In this document: in pieces, positions 32,251 to 43,654 of the stretch
Layout: each line of letters starts with the position of its first letter
Numbering within the stretch: the stretch's first letter is position 1
Notes under the pieces: generated by a model
Seen by the model: only the letters and a program-made list of their open reading frames with translations
Told to the model about the DNA's origin: nothing
The model's database searches: none
Made by a program: the position numbers and the translations under genes
Assembly (NCBI GenBank): GCA_038503035.1
Contig: JAVSML010001003.1
Coordinates: forward strand, 1-64,000
Length of the DNA: 64,000 nt
Direction: 5' to 3'
Source: Crocodylus rhombifer
Taxonomy: Eukaryota; Chordata; Crocodylia; Crocodylidae

Positions 32251-34094
32251 TAATACCAGGAGGAGACCTGTATAAGAAGCTACACATGCACATTTGCTGT
32301 TGATGATACAATGGTCTCAATATCAGAAATAGAAATTAATACTTGCTGATAATATTTTAAAGAGCTCTTGGTGGGCCTCTTTGTCCATTGCTGTCTTGCG
32401 TTGAGATTACAGAGCCCCTTAGCCTCCGTAAGAGAGTACCATGGCACCCTTAGTTCCCACTCTTTCGGGTCTGTGGCCATGCTCTTGTTGTTAATGGTGA
32501 TATTTTCTGGTCTCCATTCTGTATCATATATATGCTCTTGTTCAAAGTGGCAAGGGTCAAAAGCCCATTCTGGTGCAAAAACTTCTCAGATCTTATCTTT
32601 TGGTTCTAGTTGACTTTGTGGACTGGATACTTAGGGTATGCTGTAGGTCTCATTCTGCTTCCCATTTAGTGTACCTGTTTTGTTAGGATTTGGTGCTAGG
32701 ATGCTGGCATTGGAAGACCAGTTTCTTGGTCATAGCTCTGTTTCTGTCTGTCCTACCTCATTATTGCAAAGCCAGATCAGTAGTTCAAAGACTGATGATG
32801 CTCTTGGATCTACTTGTGGTCGTATGGATACCTCAGCAGAATATACCTCGGGGGTTATGGCTCTGCCTACTGAGCATCATGAAGATGTGTACTTCATGAT
32901 AGGTGTGTTCTGCATTGTTAGATGCATATACCAGTATAGGCATGTAGGAGGACAGTCTTTTGAAGCTGTGACAAGGTCATCAGCACCGTTAGCTACATGT
33001 GGCTTATTTCAAAGTCCACTGCCTTGTAGATGGCAGGCAATTTTTCTTAACTTGTGGCTGCCCCACAGACTCCAGGCTTTCAATCTGTCTGTTGAAAAGT
33101 GGGCCTTTATTGGTATGTACCTTGATGCGCTAGTCATAGAGGTGAACAAAGCAGTGCCAAAAGGTTTCTGCAATCTGTTTGCATTTGGGGTTTTGGCATA
33201 GTAGTTCACTGTGGTCAGGGTGTCTTGCCCCTTTCTGATATGGCTCTACCATTAATGGTACCCACTTCAAAGGATTACTGGTGTATGTCAGTTGGAAGGG
33301 ACATCATCTACAACTTTGGGCTGACTTCTTCTGGTGCAATCCTGACGGCTGTTACATCAGTCCTGTACAGTTTGTATCAGCTCCATTCAGTAAAAACTGT
33401 GAACAGCCATTTCGGCATCTAAGTGATATGAAGTATAGGCTTGATGTGCTGACTTTGTTGCTATTTGGGACTACTACTGCTTTAGGATTTCTGGTCTTAT
33501 GTGTATGTCTTCTCCTGTCCCAAGTTCTCCCTTGGTAACTTAAATATTTCCTTTGAGAATAGTTTTCTAGTCAGAGGTAGAATGTGTGGCACTGTTGACT
33601 GAAGTATAGGGATTTCTGAATGAAAGGACTTTGATCCTAGATCTGGATCCAGAGGCTGTCGGACTCCTTGATGAGCTTGCCATTGTCTTTGTGAGATATT
33701 AGTCCTAACAGTATGGTGTACCATTTCAGTTGAGGTAGTTGCATATCAGTAACATCTTCTACTCTTTCAGCTTGTCAGCATTTCTTGTTATGGTGTCGTT
33801 GCCTTCCTAGATGGAACATCTGCATTAAGTGTTCTTTAGCCAGACCTGAATATCACAGCGAGTGTATACTTGCCTAGGTTTACGCCTGGTATCGTTTCAC
33901 TGTGGCTAATCTGGCTGAGCAGGTATAGGCCTGGGGTGATTGCTCATTTACACGGGGATGAGGGTGGCTGCCAGTGGCCCTTAAAGTACTTCATAGTAAC
34001 CAAGACCAGGGCTAGAAATTTGAAGGAACTTTAGCGTTCCAGTTATTCAGTTCCAACCCTTTCGGTCTCCAGCTTTCATAGGCAATCACCCTCT
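32251..34094. other. unassigned decayed element, host of a CR1 insertion
   Basis: The sequence is moderate in GC and unlike the surrounding AT-rich intron. Several medium open stretches exist on both strands (e.g. 32680-33201 plus; 32280-32480, 33009-33209 and 33497-33724 minus). The minus-strand pieces are spread in a way that could be a broken coding unit of an old mobile element, but no named motif is visible. It is truncated on the right by the CR1 starting near 34095. Confidence 0.35.
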
Positions 34095-36403
34095 CCTCTT
34101 CATCCTGGCTACGGGGGATGACCTAATCGGCGACCTAGTGATCGATGGCAAGCTGGGTGACAGCGACCATGAGTTGATCACCTTCACCATCCGCCGTAAA
34201 GCTGGCAAGTCAGTCAGCAACACAGAAGTCCTTGACTTCAGAAAAGCCAACTTTGACAAGCTCAAGAGGCTAATCAGTCAGGCCCTCAGGGACCGTGACC
34301 ACAGGGAGATGGGAGTTCAAGAAGAGTGGTTGCTTCTCAAGGAAGCGATCCTCAATGCACAAGCTAAATCTATTCCAACACGGAGGAAAGGCAGCAAGAA
34401 GGCACAGCAGCCCTCCTGGCTCTCCAGGGACCTAGCGGACCTCCTGCGGCTAAAAAGGAAAGCCTACAAAGGATGGAGGACGGGATTCACCTCCAAGGAG
34501 GATTACTCCGCGCTGGTCCGGTCCTGCAGGGAGCAAACCAGGAAAGCCAAGGCTGCAACTGAACTCCAACTAGCTTCAAGCATCAAGGACAACAAAAAGT
34601 CCTTTTTCAGATATGTGGGAAGCCGGAGAAAAAGCAAGGGCAACGTTGGACCCCTGCTAAACCAGATGGGGCAACTGACAACTGACGCCCAGGAAAAAGC
34701 CAACCTATTAAATAGGTACTTTGCGTCAGCCTTTCATCAGTCCCATGGGACGCCCATGCCTGCTATGGGACAGGGAGATCCGGGTGATGGGGATCCCCTA
34801 CCCTCCATAAATGCTGACCTCGTGAAGGAACACCTTGAGAAGCTGGATACCTTCAAGTCAGCCGGCCCTGACAATCTGCACCCCAGGGTACTCAAGGAGC
34901 TGGCGAACGTCATAGCCCAGCCTCTGGCACGGATCTTTGAAAACTCCTGGTGCTCTGGTGTAGTGCCCGAAGACTGGAAGAAGGCCGATGTGGTGCCGAT
35001 CTTCAAGAAAGGGAGGAGAGTGGATCCGGCTAACTACAGGCCCATTAGCCTGACTTCTATCCTGGGGAAGATCTTAGAAAAGTTTATTAAGGAGGCCATC
35101 CTTGAGGGACTGGCCCAGGCTAACATCCTAAGGGATAGCCAGCACAGGTTTGTTGCGGGTAGGTCTTGTTTGACCAATCTCATTTCCGTCTATGACCAGG
35201 TGACCTATCACCTGGGCGAGGGAGAAGAGATTGATGTCATATATCTTGACTTCAAAAAAGCTTTTGATCTGGTATCCCATGATCACCACTTGGCCAAACT
35301 GGCCAGTTGTGGCCTTGGCTCCACCACGATCCGCTGGCTGGGAAACTGGCTCCGTGGTCGGACCCAGAGGGTTGTAATTGATGGCAGTCACTCATCATGG
35401 TGCCCTGTGACCAGTGGGGTCCCTCAAGGCTCTGTCCTTGGACCCATACTGTTCAACGTCTTCATTAACGATGTGGACATTGGAGTCAGGAGTGGACTGG
35501 CCAAGTTCGCCGATGACACCAAACTTTGGGGCAAAGCATCTACGCCAGAAGATAGGCGGGTGATCCAGGCTGACCTGGACAAGCTCAGCAAATGGGCAGA
35601 CGAAAACCTGATGGTGTTTAACACCAAAAAATGCAAGGTTCTCCACCTTGGGAGGAAAAACCTGCAGCTTCCTTATAGGCTTGGCAGTGCTACGTTGGAT
35701 AGCACTACAGAAGAAAGAGACTTGGGGGTCATCATTGACCACAAGATGAACATGAGCCTACAATGCAATGCTGCCGCTACTAAAGCGACCAAAACGCTGG
35801 TTTGCATCCATAGATGCTTCTCGAGCAAATCCTGGGACGTCATTCTCCCCTTGTACTCGGCCTTGGTGAGGCTGCGGCTGGAGTACTACGTCCAGTTTTG
35901 GGCTCCAGAATTCAAAAAGGATGTAGAGAAGCTTGAGAGAGTCCAGAGGAGAGCCACGCCCATGATCAGAGGTCAGGAAAACAGATCTTACGATGACAGG
36001 CTGAGAGCCATGGGACTCTTTAGCCTGGAAAAGCGTAGGCTCAGGGGTGCTCTGATGGCCACCTATAAGTTTATCAGGGGTGACCACCAGGATCTGGGGG
36101 AACGTTTGTTCACCAGAGCGCCCCAAGGGATGACGAGGTCGAAAGGTCACAAACTCCTGCAAGACCGTTTTCAGGCTGGACATAAGGAAGAATTTCTTTA
36201 CTGTCCGAGCCCCCAAGGTCTGGAACAGTCTGCCAGTGGAGGTGGTTCAAGCACCTACATTGAACACCTTCAAGAGTAAATTGGATGCTTATCTTGCTGG
36301 GATCCTATGACCCCAGCTGACTTCCTGCCCTTTGGGCAGGGGGCTGGACTTGATGATCTCCCGAGGTCCCTTCCAGCCCTGATGTCTATGAAATCTATGA
36401 AAT
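34095..36403 (+). mobile_element. CR1 LINE, 5'-truncated, relatively young
   Basis: Begins abruptly inside the ORF2 endonuclease end (ILATGDDLIGDL) at about 34095-34105. It runs through linker and reverse transcriptase to a complete 3'UTR (GGGGGCTGGACTTGATGATC) and the terminal direct repeats CTATGAAATCTATGAAATC. Its long open frame indicates a later insertion than the other CR1 copies here. It is in the same orientation as ASXL3. Confidence 0.93.
34138..36279 (+). pseudogene. CR1 ORF2 remnant: reverse transcriptase, 713 codons open
   Basis: This frame has no internal stop. Residues 1-200 are the CR1 linker (DSDHELITFTIRRKAGKSVS). The reverse transcriptase follows with NYRPISLTSILGKILEKFIK (from about residue 299), VIYLDFKKAFD with its catalytic Asp at about 371, [20 protein letters not shown] and the catalytic FADD box at about 457-460. 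The thumb/C-terminal region includes ERVQRRATPMIRGQEN. Near 36168-36171 a run of four T, where related copies have three, shifts the frame, so the usual FRLDIRKNFF end is lost and translation ends at 36279. The frame is GTG-led and open from upstream of the truncation point; there is no promoter or endonuclease, so it is not autonomous. Confidence 0.9.
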
Positions 36404-36772
36404 CCTCATTTTGGGAGAGCACAGTCAACAGTTTGTTACCATCTATATACAATTTGAAAGGAAGGGTATAATCTGGGTAGGCTAGTACTGATGCCTTTAC
36501 CAGGGCATATTTCAGCCATTCACGAGTCTTCTAGCAACCTGCATTCTAGTCAGTCTTACTCTTCTTGCCAGCCCAGTCCATGGAGAAAGCCTGCATAGAC
36601 AGACATCTAAAGATGCAGCCTGCTTCACAAGTTTTTTTTTTTTTTTTAAGTGTTTGCATGGTTTCTTATAAACCCGAGATACCTTCGTATGTCTTGTGGT
36701 GGTAGTTGGCCAAGTCTTGAAAACTTGAACCTTTTCTGCATATGACAGGAATTCTGCTGCTGTCACAACTAG
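36404..36772. other. unassigned, with T-run
   Basis: Probable continuation of the unassigned element interrupted by the CR1 at 34095. A 16-T run lies at 36632-36647. No gene. Confidence 0.4.
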
Positions 36773-36962
36773 TAGGATCACAGGAAAGTAGAGTTGGAAG
36801 GGTTACAAGGTAATCTAGTCCAGCCTCCTGCTCAAGGCAGGATCTTCCCTGACTAAATCTTCCCAGCAAAGTGTCTGTCTAACCTCTGTCCATGAACCTA
36901 CAACACTTTCTACTTCAACTAGTGATGTTTGGAAGTTTAGCATGTTAGCCTATTCCAGGTAA
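36773..36962 (-). mobile_element. old CR1 3'UTR fragment
   Basis: The order GATCACAGGAAAGTAGAGTTGG, TAATCTAGTCCAGCCTCCTG, CTCAAGGCAGGATC is the 3'UTR tail of an older CR1 subfamily in minus orientation, like the one at 7560. It lacks ORF2 sequence. Confidence 0.75.
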
Positions 36963-37010
36963 GTTGGGTTTAAATCAGCCCTAGATGTTTTGGGGGCTCC
37001 TTATGTGTTT

Positions 37011-38335
37011 TCGTAGATTCACAGATGCTAGGGTCAGAAGGGTCCTCAACAGATCATCAAGTCTGACCCCCTGCCTAGGCAGGAAAGAGTGGTGGGATTA
37101 GATGAGCCCTGCCAGATGCCTATCCAGCCTTCTCTTAAAGACCCCCAAGGTAGGGGAGAGCAGCACCTCCCTTGGAAGCCCATTCCAAATTTTGGGCAGC
37201 CTTACTGTGAAGAAGTTTTTCCTGATTTCTAGCCGAAATCTGCTCTCTGCCAGTTTGCGACCTTTGTTCCTTGTTTCCCCAAGAGGTGCCCTGGTGAGCA
37301 GAGCATCTCCGATTCCTTGCTGCGTCCCTCTAATGAATTTGTAGGCGGCCACAAGATCACTTCTCAGCCTTCTCTTGTGGAGGCTGAAGAGGTCCAGGTC
37401 CCTCAGTCTCTCATCACAGGGCTTGTCCTGTAAGCCCTTAACCATACAAGCGGCCCTCCTCTGGACCCTCTCAAGTCTATCAACATCCTTCTTGAAGTAC
37501 GGCACCCAAAGCTGGACGCAGTACTCCAACTGCAGGTTGACCAGTGCCGCATAGAGGGGAAGTATCACCTCCTTGGATCTATTCGTCATGCATCTGCGGG
37601 TGCATGATAAAGTGTGGTTAGCTTTGCTGATGGTTTCGTCACGCTGACAATTCATGTTCATCTTGGAGTCCACTATGACTCCGAGATCCCTTTCTGCTTC
37701 TATGCTGCTAAGAGGGTCACTTCCCAGCAAGTAGGTGTGCTAGATATTTTTGCGCCCTAGGTGCAGTACTCTGCACCTGTTATACTGCATCCTGTTGTGT
37801 ACTGCTCACTTTTCTAACCTATCCAGGTCTGCCTGCAATCTTTCCCTACCCTCTGGAGTGTGCACTTCACTTTGCAATTTAATATCGTCAACAAACTTTG
37901 GACAGAATACACTTCACACCTACATCCAAGTCACTGATGAAGATATTGAAGAGTACAGCTCCAAGGACTGAACACTGCAGGACCCCACTACCCCGCATCC
38001 TTCCAGGTTGATACTGACCCGTCTACTGCCACTGTTTGGGTGCGACCGCTAAGCCAATTTGCCACCCACCAGACTATGTAAACATCTATATCACAGCCTT
38101 TTAATTTATTTATGAGAACAGGATGAGATACTGTATCGAAGGCCTTGCTGAAGTCCAAGAAAACAACATCCACCTCTACTCTTATGTCTAAGCATTTTGT
38201 CCCCCTTTCATAAAACAAAACCAGAGTGGTCAGGCATGTTCTACCTGCTATGAATCCAGGCTGGTTTCCCTGCTGCATTATTTTTCCCGCTAGACTCCCA
38301 CAGATATGATAGTTTTGAAAAGACACATGTTGCCC
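37011..38335 (-). mobile_element. CR1 LINE, 5'-truncated
   Basis: The 3' end at 37011 (TAGATTCACAGATGCTAGGG ... CAGATCATCAAGTCTGACCC) is followed, on the minus strand, by ORF2 sequence as far as the finger/palm of the reverse transcriptase (NQPGFIAGRTCLTT, VDVVFLDFSKAFDTVSHPVL near 38100-38270). The FADD box region reads FVDDIKL after frameshifts. The copy faces the CR1 at 34095 tail to tail. The 5' edge is approximate. Confidence 0.9.
37098..37730 (-). pseudogene. CR1 ORF2 C-terminal remnant
   Basis: 210 open codons covering the post-palm part of CR1 ORF2: SSIEAERDLGVIVDSKMNMN, KEVILPLYAALVNLQLEYCV, DRLERVQRRAACMVKGLQD, and the C-terminal RFRLEIRKNFFTVRLPKIWN followed by the natural stop. 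The catalytic centre lies upstream in other frames, so no enzyme can be made. Confidence 0.88.
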
Positions 38336-39047
38336 AGGATCAGGAGGCCATCTCAGTTTTCTCATTGTTCAGATAATGCTCTGGCAGCCGTTGGGCTGTT
38401 CAAGGAACATTGGAAAAACCAGGTGGTGTGACCTATCTGTATTTTTTTCACCTTATAACCATTTCTTTCACTGATTGCTGTGAAGCAGGTAGCCCTGTCC
38501 CAAACCTCTTATGAAACTCTTGGGAGGGGACCCAGTGTTCAATTTGAGCAACATGTTCAAAATCACCTGGATGTTTTGAAGAAAGCAGTGGAGTCTTTCT
38601 GGCTCAACTGGATCACCTGTTCTCTTTGCCCATGGCTGCATTTTCAGGCTAGGTCTTTGTCCCCAAAGCAGCATTGGTAAAAGCCCCAGTCTTGGCATCT
38701 GGTCTTTTTGGATGGTCTGTGGGGTCTTCATAGTTCAGTTGGAGCACTCAGGTGACACAGCTAGATGGACCCAAAGGGCATGGTTCAGGACCTTTACTGC
38801 ACCCCTCCAACGCCCTTTCTAGTAGTGGTGAAAGTGTGGGCATAATTGATTTTTGCTTTTGTCTCACAGGACAGCTCTAACGAGACAGTTTATTCCTTCC
38901 TCCACCTACAAAACCAGCTTTTGTTTTACATTGGAGAGGAGACTGTATTTGGTCCTATACAGAGAGCAGGAGTTTCCTGAATGCCAGTGTTCCTGATCTC
39001 ACCTGTTTGTGAAATGTTAATAGTTCTGCATTAGTTCAGTGTTTAGT
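38336..39047. other. unassigned, possible old element
   Basis: Moderate GC with weak open stretches on both strands (38468-38731 minus; 38480-38680 plus). A TTTTGTCTCACAG|GAC acceptor-like site lies near 38862-38876 but is not followed by ASXL3-like coding. No family assigned. Confidence 0.35.
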
Positions 39048-39335
39048 TTCAGGGTTTCATAGTAGTTAGGGGTCAGAAGGGGCCTGAATAGATTATCTAG
39101 TCTAACCCCTCGCCACTGGCTAGAGCACACGCTGGGATCACACGACCCCAGACAAGTGGGGTCATCACCATCATCCAACCTCTTTATGAATTTACCCGGG
39201 GTAGGAGCGAGGACCACTTCCTTATAGGAAGGCGGTTCCAGATCCTAGCTACCCTAACAGTGAAATAGTGCCTCTGAATCTCTGACCTGAACCTATTCTC
39301 CAGCAGCTTCTGGCCATTGTTCCTCGTCTTGTTTT
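39048..39335 (-). mobile_element. CR1 3' fragment
   Basis: TTTCATAGTAGTTAGGGGTC and GATTATCTAGTCTAACCCC mark the CR1 3' end in minus orientation. The rest is 3'UTR and the C-terminal codons of ORF2 up to 39335, where similarity stops. Confidence 0.8.
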
Positions 39336-39599
39336 GTGTCAAGGTCTTGCTAGGGCTTTGGTAAATCTTTGGCTCATTAAGGTGTCAGCTTCTAGCAGAC
39401 CTCAATCCCCATCTCATGCCTTCCCTTCTCCTTAGTTTAGTGAGGTCTCAACTATTTTCCTCTCCCTTCCTGGAAAGTTATAGATACCAAGGTAAGATAA
39501 TACCAGGCTCAATTGGTCTGTCAGAAATATAGTAAGTAGAGAGTTTCAAGCTCTTTGCAAATCACACCTGGATGATAAGCCAAATGATACATCTTTTCA

Positions 39600-40272
39600 G
39601 AAAGTAGGGGAGTATAAGTTAAGGGAAGCTAATACTCCTGCTATGAGTTAAACCCAGAGATTTCTGACTAGAGGGTCTTGCCTATCTGCTCAGGATAGCA
39701 CTCATTGCCATATATGGGGTCAGGAGGGAGTTTTACCCTATGGTCAGATTGGTATGAGCTGTGGGGTTTTTCTTGCCTTCCTCTGTAATGGGGGGGAGGG
39801 GCAAGGGGGCAGGGATGAGAGAGGAGGATGTAGCCCTTTTCCTTGAATTTTTTGAGCATATATTAAGAAACTTTACAGCAGCAGGACATTGGCTGCTGTG
39901 GTCCCCCTGTTTTATCTGTGCTAGGTTAGGGAGCTATGTCTTACATTGTATCAGCGTTGACTGTGTTTTAGTTTTGCTAAAAGATCAGACAATGTATTTG
40001 TGTAGGATGATTCGGATAGGGATGATCCTGCCTCAGGCATGGGGTTGGTCTACATCAGTAGTTTTCAACTTATCTGTAAACCCTTGGGGGTCTGCAGAAC
40101 ATGATTATGATCAATCAAAAAAAAAGTCAATACTTATACTTACCATTCAAAGGGGTCCACACCTTTATTCAGATTTTTTTAGGGTCCACAAATAAAGGAG
40201 TTGAAAACTACTGATCTAGATGACGTCTCAAGGTCTCTTGCAGCCCTACTTTTCTATGACTGTATGATTGTA
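39600..40272 (+). mobile_element. older LINE/CR1-type 3'UTR fragment, interrupted by a MITE
   Basis: ATATGGGGTCAGGAGGGAG ... GGGGTTTTTCTTGCCTTCCTC followed by CTAGATGACGTCTCAAGGTC, GCAGCCCTACTTTTCTATGA is the 3'UTR and tail of a turtle/crocodile CR1-type element in plus orientation. The hAT MITE at 40056-40213 sits within the tail. The left border is uncertain. Confidence 0.65.
40056..40213. mobile_element. hAT MITE inside a LINE tail
   Basis: Ends CAGTAGTTTTCAACT and (reverse complement) CAGTAGTTTTCAACT are perfect 15-bp terminal repeats. Octamers GTCTACAT (40048-40055) and ATCTAGAT (40214-40221) match at 6 of 8 positions. Same family as the element at 6625 but inverted. Confidence 0.85.
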
Positions 40273-40829
40273 AAAATGAAGGGACAACAAATTGCTATGC
40301 ATACCAAAGCAGTGAAATAAGTTACATCTGCATCGTTAACTGTGTGGTAATTGGTGATTGTTTTCTTGTGGAATTATTACAATCTGATTTATTTTATTAT
40401 AAAGGTATAGAAGATGATACTTCTCTGTCTCACGTCAGATAAAACTCCTTGGCACTTCTCTTCTGCCAGCCAGTCAGATGGGTGACAGTAATTAGTAGCT
40501 CTCTAGTTCTGTTTGCTCTGTCACTTCTTTAAACTTAATAGTATTATGTGGAGCCAGGGACAAAGCTGAACTACGAGAAGCTGGAACTTGGCTGGGCCAG
40601 CTACTTGCAATGAGGCATTGTTACCATATTTAATTGCATACCATATGTACCTTTAATCCAGAAATTTACCTCTAAAATTGGGGTGTTAGGGAGCTGAATT
40701 TCTGCATCAGGTTAGAGGCATGGGGACATTGGAATGGCTGCTGGGGCCCCCACTTCCTTCCTTCATTCTGCTTTGGACGGACTGGACCAGACTCACTTGG
40801 AGCTGCGTGGGGCGATCCTGAGTGTAAGA
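40273..40829. other. unique intronic DNA
   Basis: No gene, transposon or notable structure recognised. Confidence 0.45.
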
Positions 40830-41330
40830 CTCCCTGGCTTCCTATTTCTTTTCTTTTCTGACTCCTACCTGTTTAAAGGTCTCTAGCCTCTGTTTATCTC
40901 ACTTTCGGATTCTTTTCTTGCATTTTTGTAGCTTTTTTTCCCCTTTTCTCTCCTCTTTGTCCCATCCCCCCTGTACTTCCGGTTTCTTTGTCTTTACAGC
41001 CTTCTTTCTTACTGTCTCTTTTTTTCCTTACTTTCTTTCTCTCTTTCTTTTCTGTTTGCTTGTTGTGGGGAGTTATCTTTTCCATTAGCTTGCCTTCCAA
41101 GGGGTGCTCTTAACTACCCCTTCTGCCCCCATGCCCTTTGTTTTCTTTTTTTTTGCTGTTTCAATCCTCTTTCCCCCCTGCCTTTTTTTTTCTTTTCCTC
41201 CACCCCTTTTCCCCTCCCATCTAGAGTTTTGTGGCTGCATTCCCAGACACTTACCTTTTTAGTTAGCATAAACTTTTTTGTTGTTGTTGTTTTCCTTTTG
41301 CGTAGTTATAGCTGGAAATTAACCCTGTTC
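40830..41330 (+). repeat. pyrimidine-rich tract, probable 5' region of the Tx1-like LINE
   Basis: About 500 bp strongly biased to C and T on the plus strand (TTTCTTTTCTTTTCTG, CTTTTTTTCCCCTTTTCTC), ending right where the Tx1-like ORF1 begins at 41339. The adjacency suggests it is the 5'UTR of that LINE, but a simple polypyrimidine repeat is also possible. Confidence 0.5.
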
Positions 41331-41338
41331 TAACGGGA

Positions 41339-43000
41339 ATGGCTGCTCCTACACCCAGCAGCTGGCATGAGGTTGCCTCCCAGAACCTCCCCATTGCCCA
41401 TGGTTTGAGGGTTCACACCCCTCCCTACACTGGGGTTGAGCCCTTGCTAGTCTCCTGGGACAGTGTAACATATGTTACGCAGGTCATGTCGACAAGGTCC
41501 CAATGATTTATTTGAGCGATTCCACTCTAGTTAACAGGGTATGTGCAGAGGACGTTGCGGGCACGCATTATTTTGTCATGTCCCTAGACACCCCAGCAGT
41601 GAGGGTGGTGATTTCTAATGTGCCCTCACACGTGACTGATCAGGAGCTGGCCAAGGAACTCGAGCCCTGTGGGATTCTTACGAGTCCCTTTCACCAATTG
41701 ACCGTAGGGAGTAAAAACCCCAAACTGAGGCATATCCTGTCTTTTTGAAGGCAGGTTTTCATGCTTCTCAGGGAGGGCCCATGGTCTCTGCTTCAGTCCT
41801 TGAGCCTCATGTTCAACGGGTGGAGGTTTGTGATCTATTTTTCTTTTGGGGAGACCACGTATTTTCAGTGTGGTATCTCTTCCCACCTAGCAGCTCAGTG
41901 CCCACAGGGGAGATCGGCTAAAACATTGGCGAGTAAAGCAGTGCCAATGGATGGCGCATCCACTTCTGGGACACTGGCCCCACCCAGTGAGACTGGGAGA
42001 TTTTCCCGACCTCCTCCTACCCCTGTTCCATCGGGGGGGCTTGAGTCTCTGGCGTGAGATTGCCATCCAGCTGAGGGGCTGGGAGTAGGCACCAACCCTC
42101 TTCCCTATTCACTCCACCTACAGTGCCCACCCCCACCAGTACAAAGATGTCACCAGGTGGAGAGGCTGATGCTTCCACTTCCCCCCTGACTGCCCTGATT
42201 GAGGTGGCTGGGGTGGTCAGCGATTGTGGCACCAAGACCCCATCGGATGATGGGGCTCAGGCCCCCTGCCAGTTGCCTTCAAACACGGCTTTGTCTGAGG
42301 TGGCTGGCCCTGGGGAGGCAGGCCAGAAGCAGTCTAGCCCATCCTCTGTGAAGGATGGGCCGTCTGCCACACAGAAGAAGAAGAAGAACAAAGAGGAGAA
42401 AGTGAAGGGACCACTCGGGACTCCCTATCCCCACTGAGACCTTCCTCATCTGGTGGGGGGAGGGTGGGGGGGAGATGTCCTGCTGGAGAGCCTGGCCCTG
42501 CTCTGGCTGTCATGTCAATGACCCTGTTGACCAGGGATGAGGGCAGCTTGGAGGCGAAGGCAGGGGTCACTAACCCCTCGCCTATCTCCCAGCTTTCAGA
42601 GACGGGTGGCAGTAAGACCTATGCACAATGTCTCTCTTCTGGAGGTCTGACCCAGGGTGCAGTAGAGGAGTCTGCTGACCTCTTGGTCACATCCGAGGTT
42701 ACTGAATTAGATGAGGAAGCTAGTGAGATGGAAATCCAGCTTTGGCGGGGCTGGGAAGCCACGAGACTGAATTACTCCTCCTGGAAGCTATCGTGGGATG
42801 TGGGCAAGGTACAGATCTGGGCTTTTTGCTGGCAGTACACTCAGCTGGCTGCTAATGAACTGCGCCACCGTATCAGAGAGCTGGAGGAAGATGTGGTAGA
42901 GCTCGAGGCTGCCCTGCTGGCTGCCGGCAGCAATGTGGTGCTGCGCAAGAGCCTCCTGTTCCATAGGAAGTGCCTGCGTGACTTGGCCTATGTTTAGAGC
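41339..43000 (+). pseudogene. Tx1-like LINE relic: ORF1 plus ORF2 linker
   Basis: ORF1 starts ATG at 41339 (MAAPTPSSWHEVASQNLP) and shifts frame near 41471 (GHVDKVPMIYLSDSTLVN). It continues with RVVISNVPSHVTDQELAKEL, SPFHQLTVGSKNPKLRHILS and a zinc-knuckle-like YFQCGISSHLAAQCPQ near 41855-41905, whose first Cys is Tyr. This order matches the nucleic-acid-binding ORF1 of vertebrate Tx1-clade LINEs as I know them. A TGA at 41746-41748 interrupts ...LSF|RQVFM; family members have Arg there, so a CGA-to-TGA change is likely. After a Pro/Ser-rich and Lys-rich tail (to about 42437), 42770-42997 encodes WDVGKVQIWAFCWQYTQLAA and a Glu-rich helical segment. That resembles the ORF2 endonuclease-RT linker, so ORF2's endonuclease region has been deleted. 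Confidence 0.75.
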
Positions 43001-43654
43001 TGCCACCCTTGTAACCACATCCTTGCTCTGTCCATCTTTCCTTCAGTTGCCAATAGCTGGATTAGCCTACGTGGTCAAACTGGACTTAGGCATTCCTCCT
43101 GGGTCTTTCTTTGGCTGCTGAGCTTTCACTTCTCCATGTAATTTGTGTTTGAATTATGGAATAGTATCTGCATCAATTTGCACCAGGGTGGAGGAACACT
43201 TTCTTGGAAGCTGAACTGCTGCTATATCTTGCAGGATGATGTGGCTTTCCATGCCAACTGGTTGGGTCCCAACTGGTGGTGTGAGCAACTGGAAGGTCAG
43301 CTTGTGGATGGTAGTATAGTACTAACTTCTCTGGACTCCTTCAAGTTTGATGTGGCATAATTCACTTGATCTCTAAAATCCACTTTTGGCTACTGGGGGA
43401 TGCAGAAAGTGTAAGAGGTGCTTGGATCCTTTGGCCAATTGTCCAGATTGTGTTTTTAGCAGCAGGGAAGGATTGCCCATCCTTTTGACAAGCTAGAGGG
43501 TCAGTTGAAGGCTGGTGATAAATATCCTGAGCATCTTGAGTGGCTTTTCGAACCTGATAACAAGACTCTCCTTCCATCTCTCAGCCACCTAAAGAATATT
43601 TTCGTCTGCATCCTTCTAGCTGTTCGCTGCGTCCATATTTGTCCTCCTGCTAAA
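43001..43654. other. unassigned stretch left of a CR1
   Basis: No gene. It could include more Tx1-like sequence or the unassigned element seen at 32.3-34.1 kb, but nothing specific is recognisable. Confidence 0.35.

Noticed and set aside
32680..33201. 173-codon plus-strand open frame
   Set aside because: No recognisable domain, no splice or promoter context, and the surrounding sequence looks like a decayed element; likely chance.
38862..38975. Acceptor-like TCTCACAG followed by an open stretch, tested as ASXL3 exon 2
   Set aside because: The translation does not resemble the expected ALEK... HARE-HTH start of ASXL3 exon 2.
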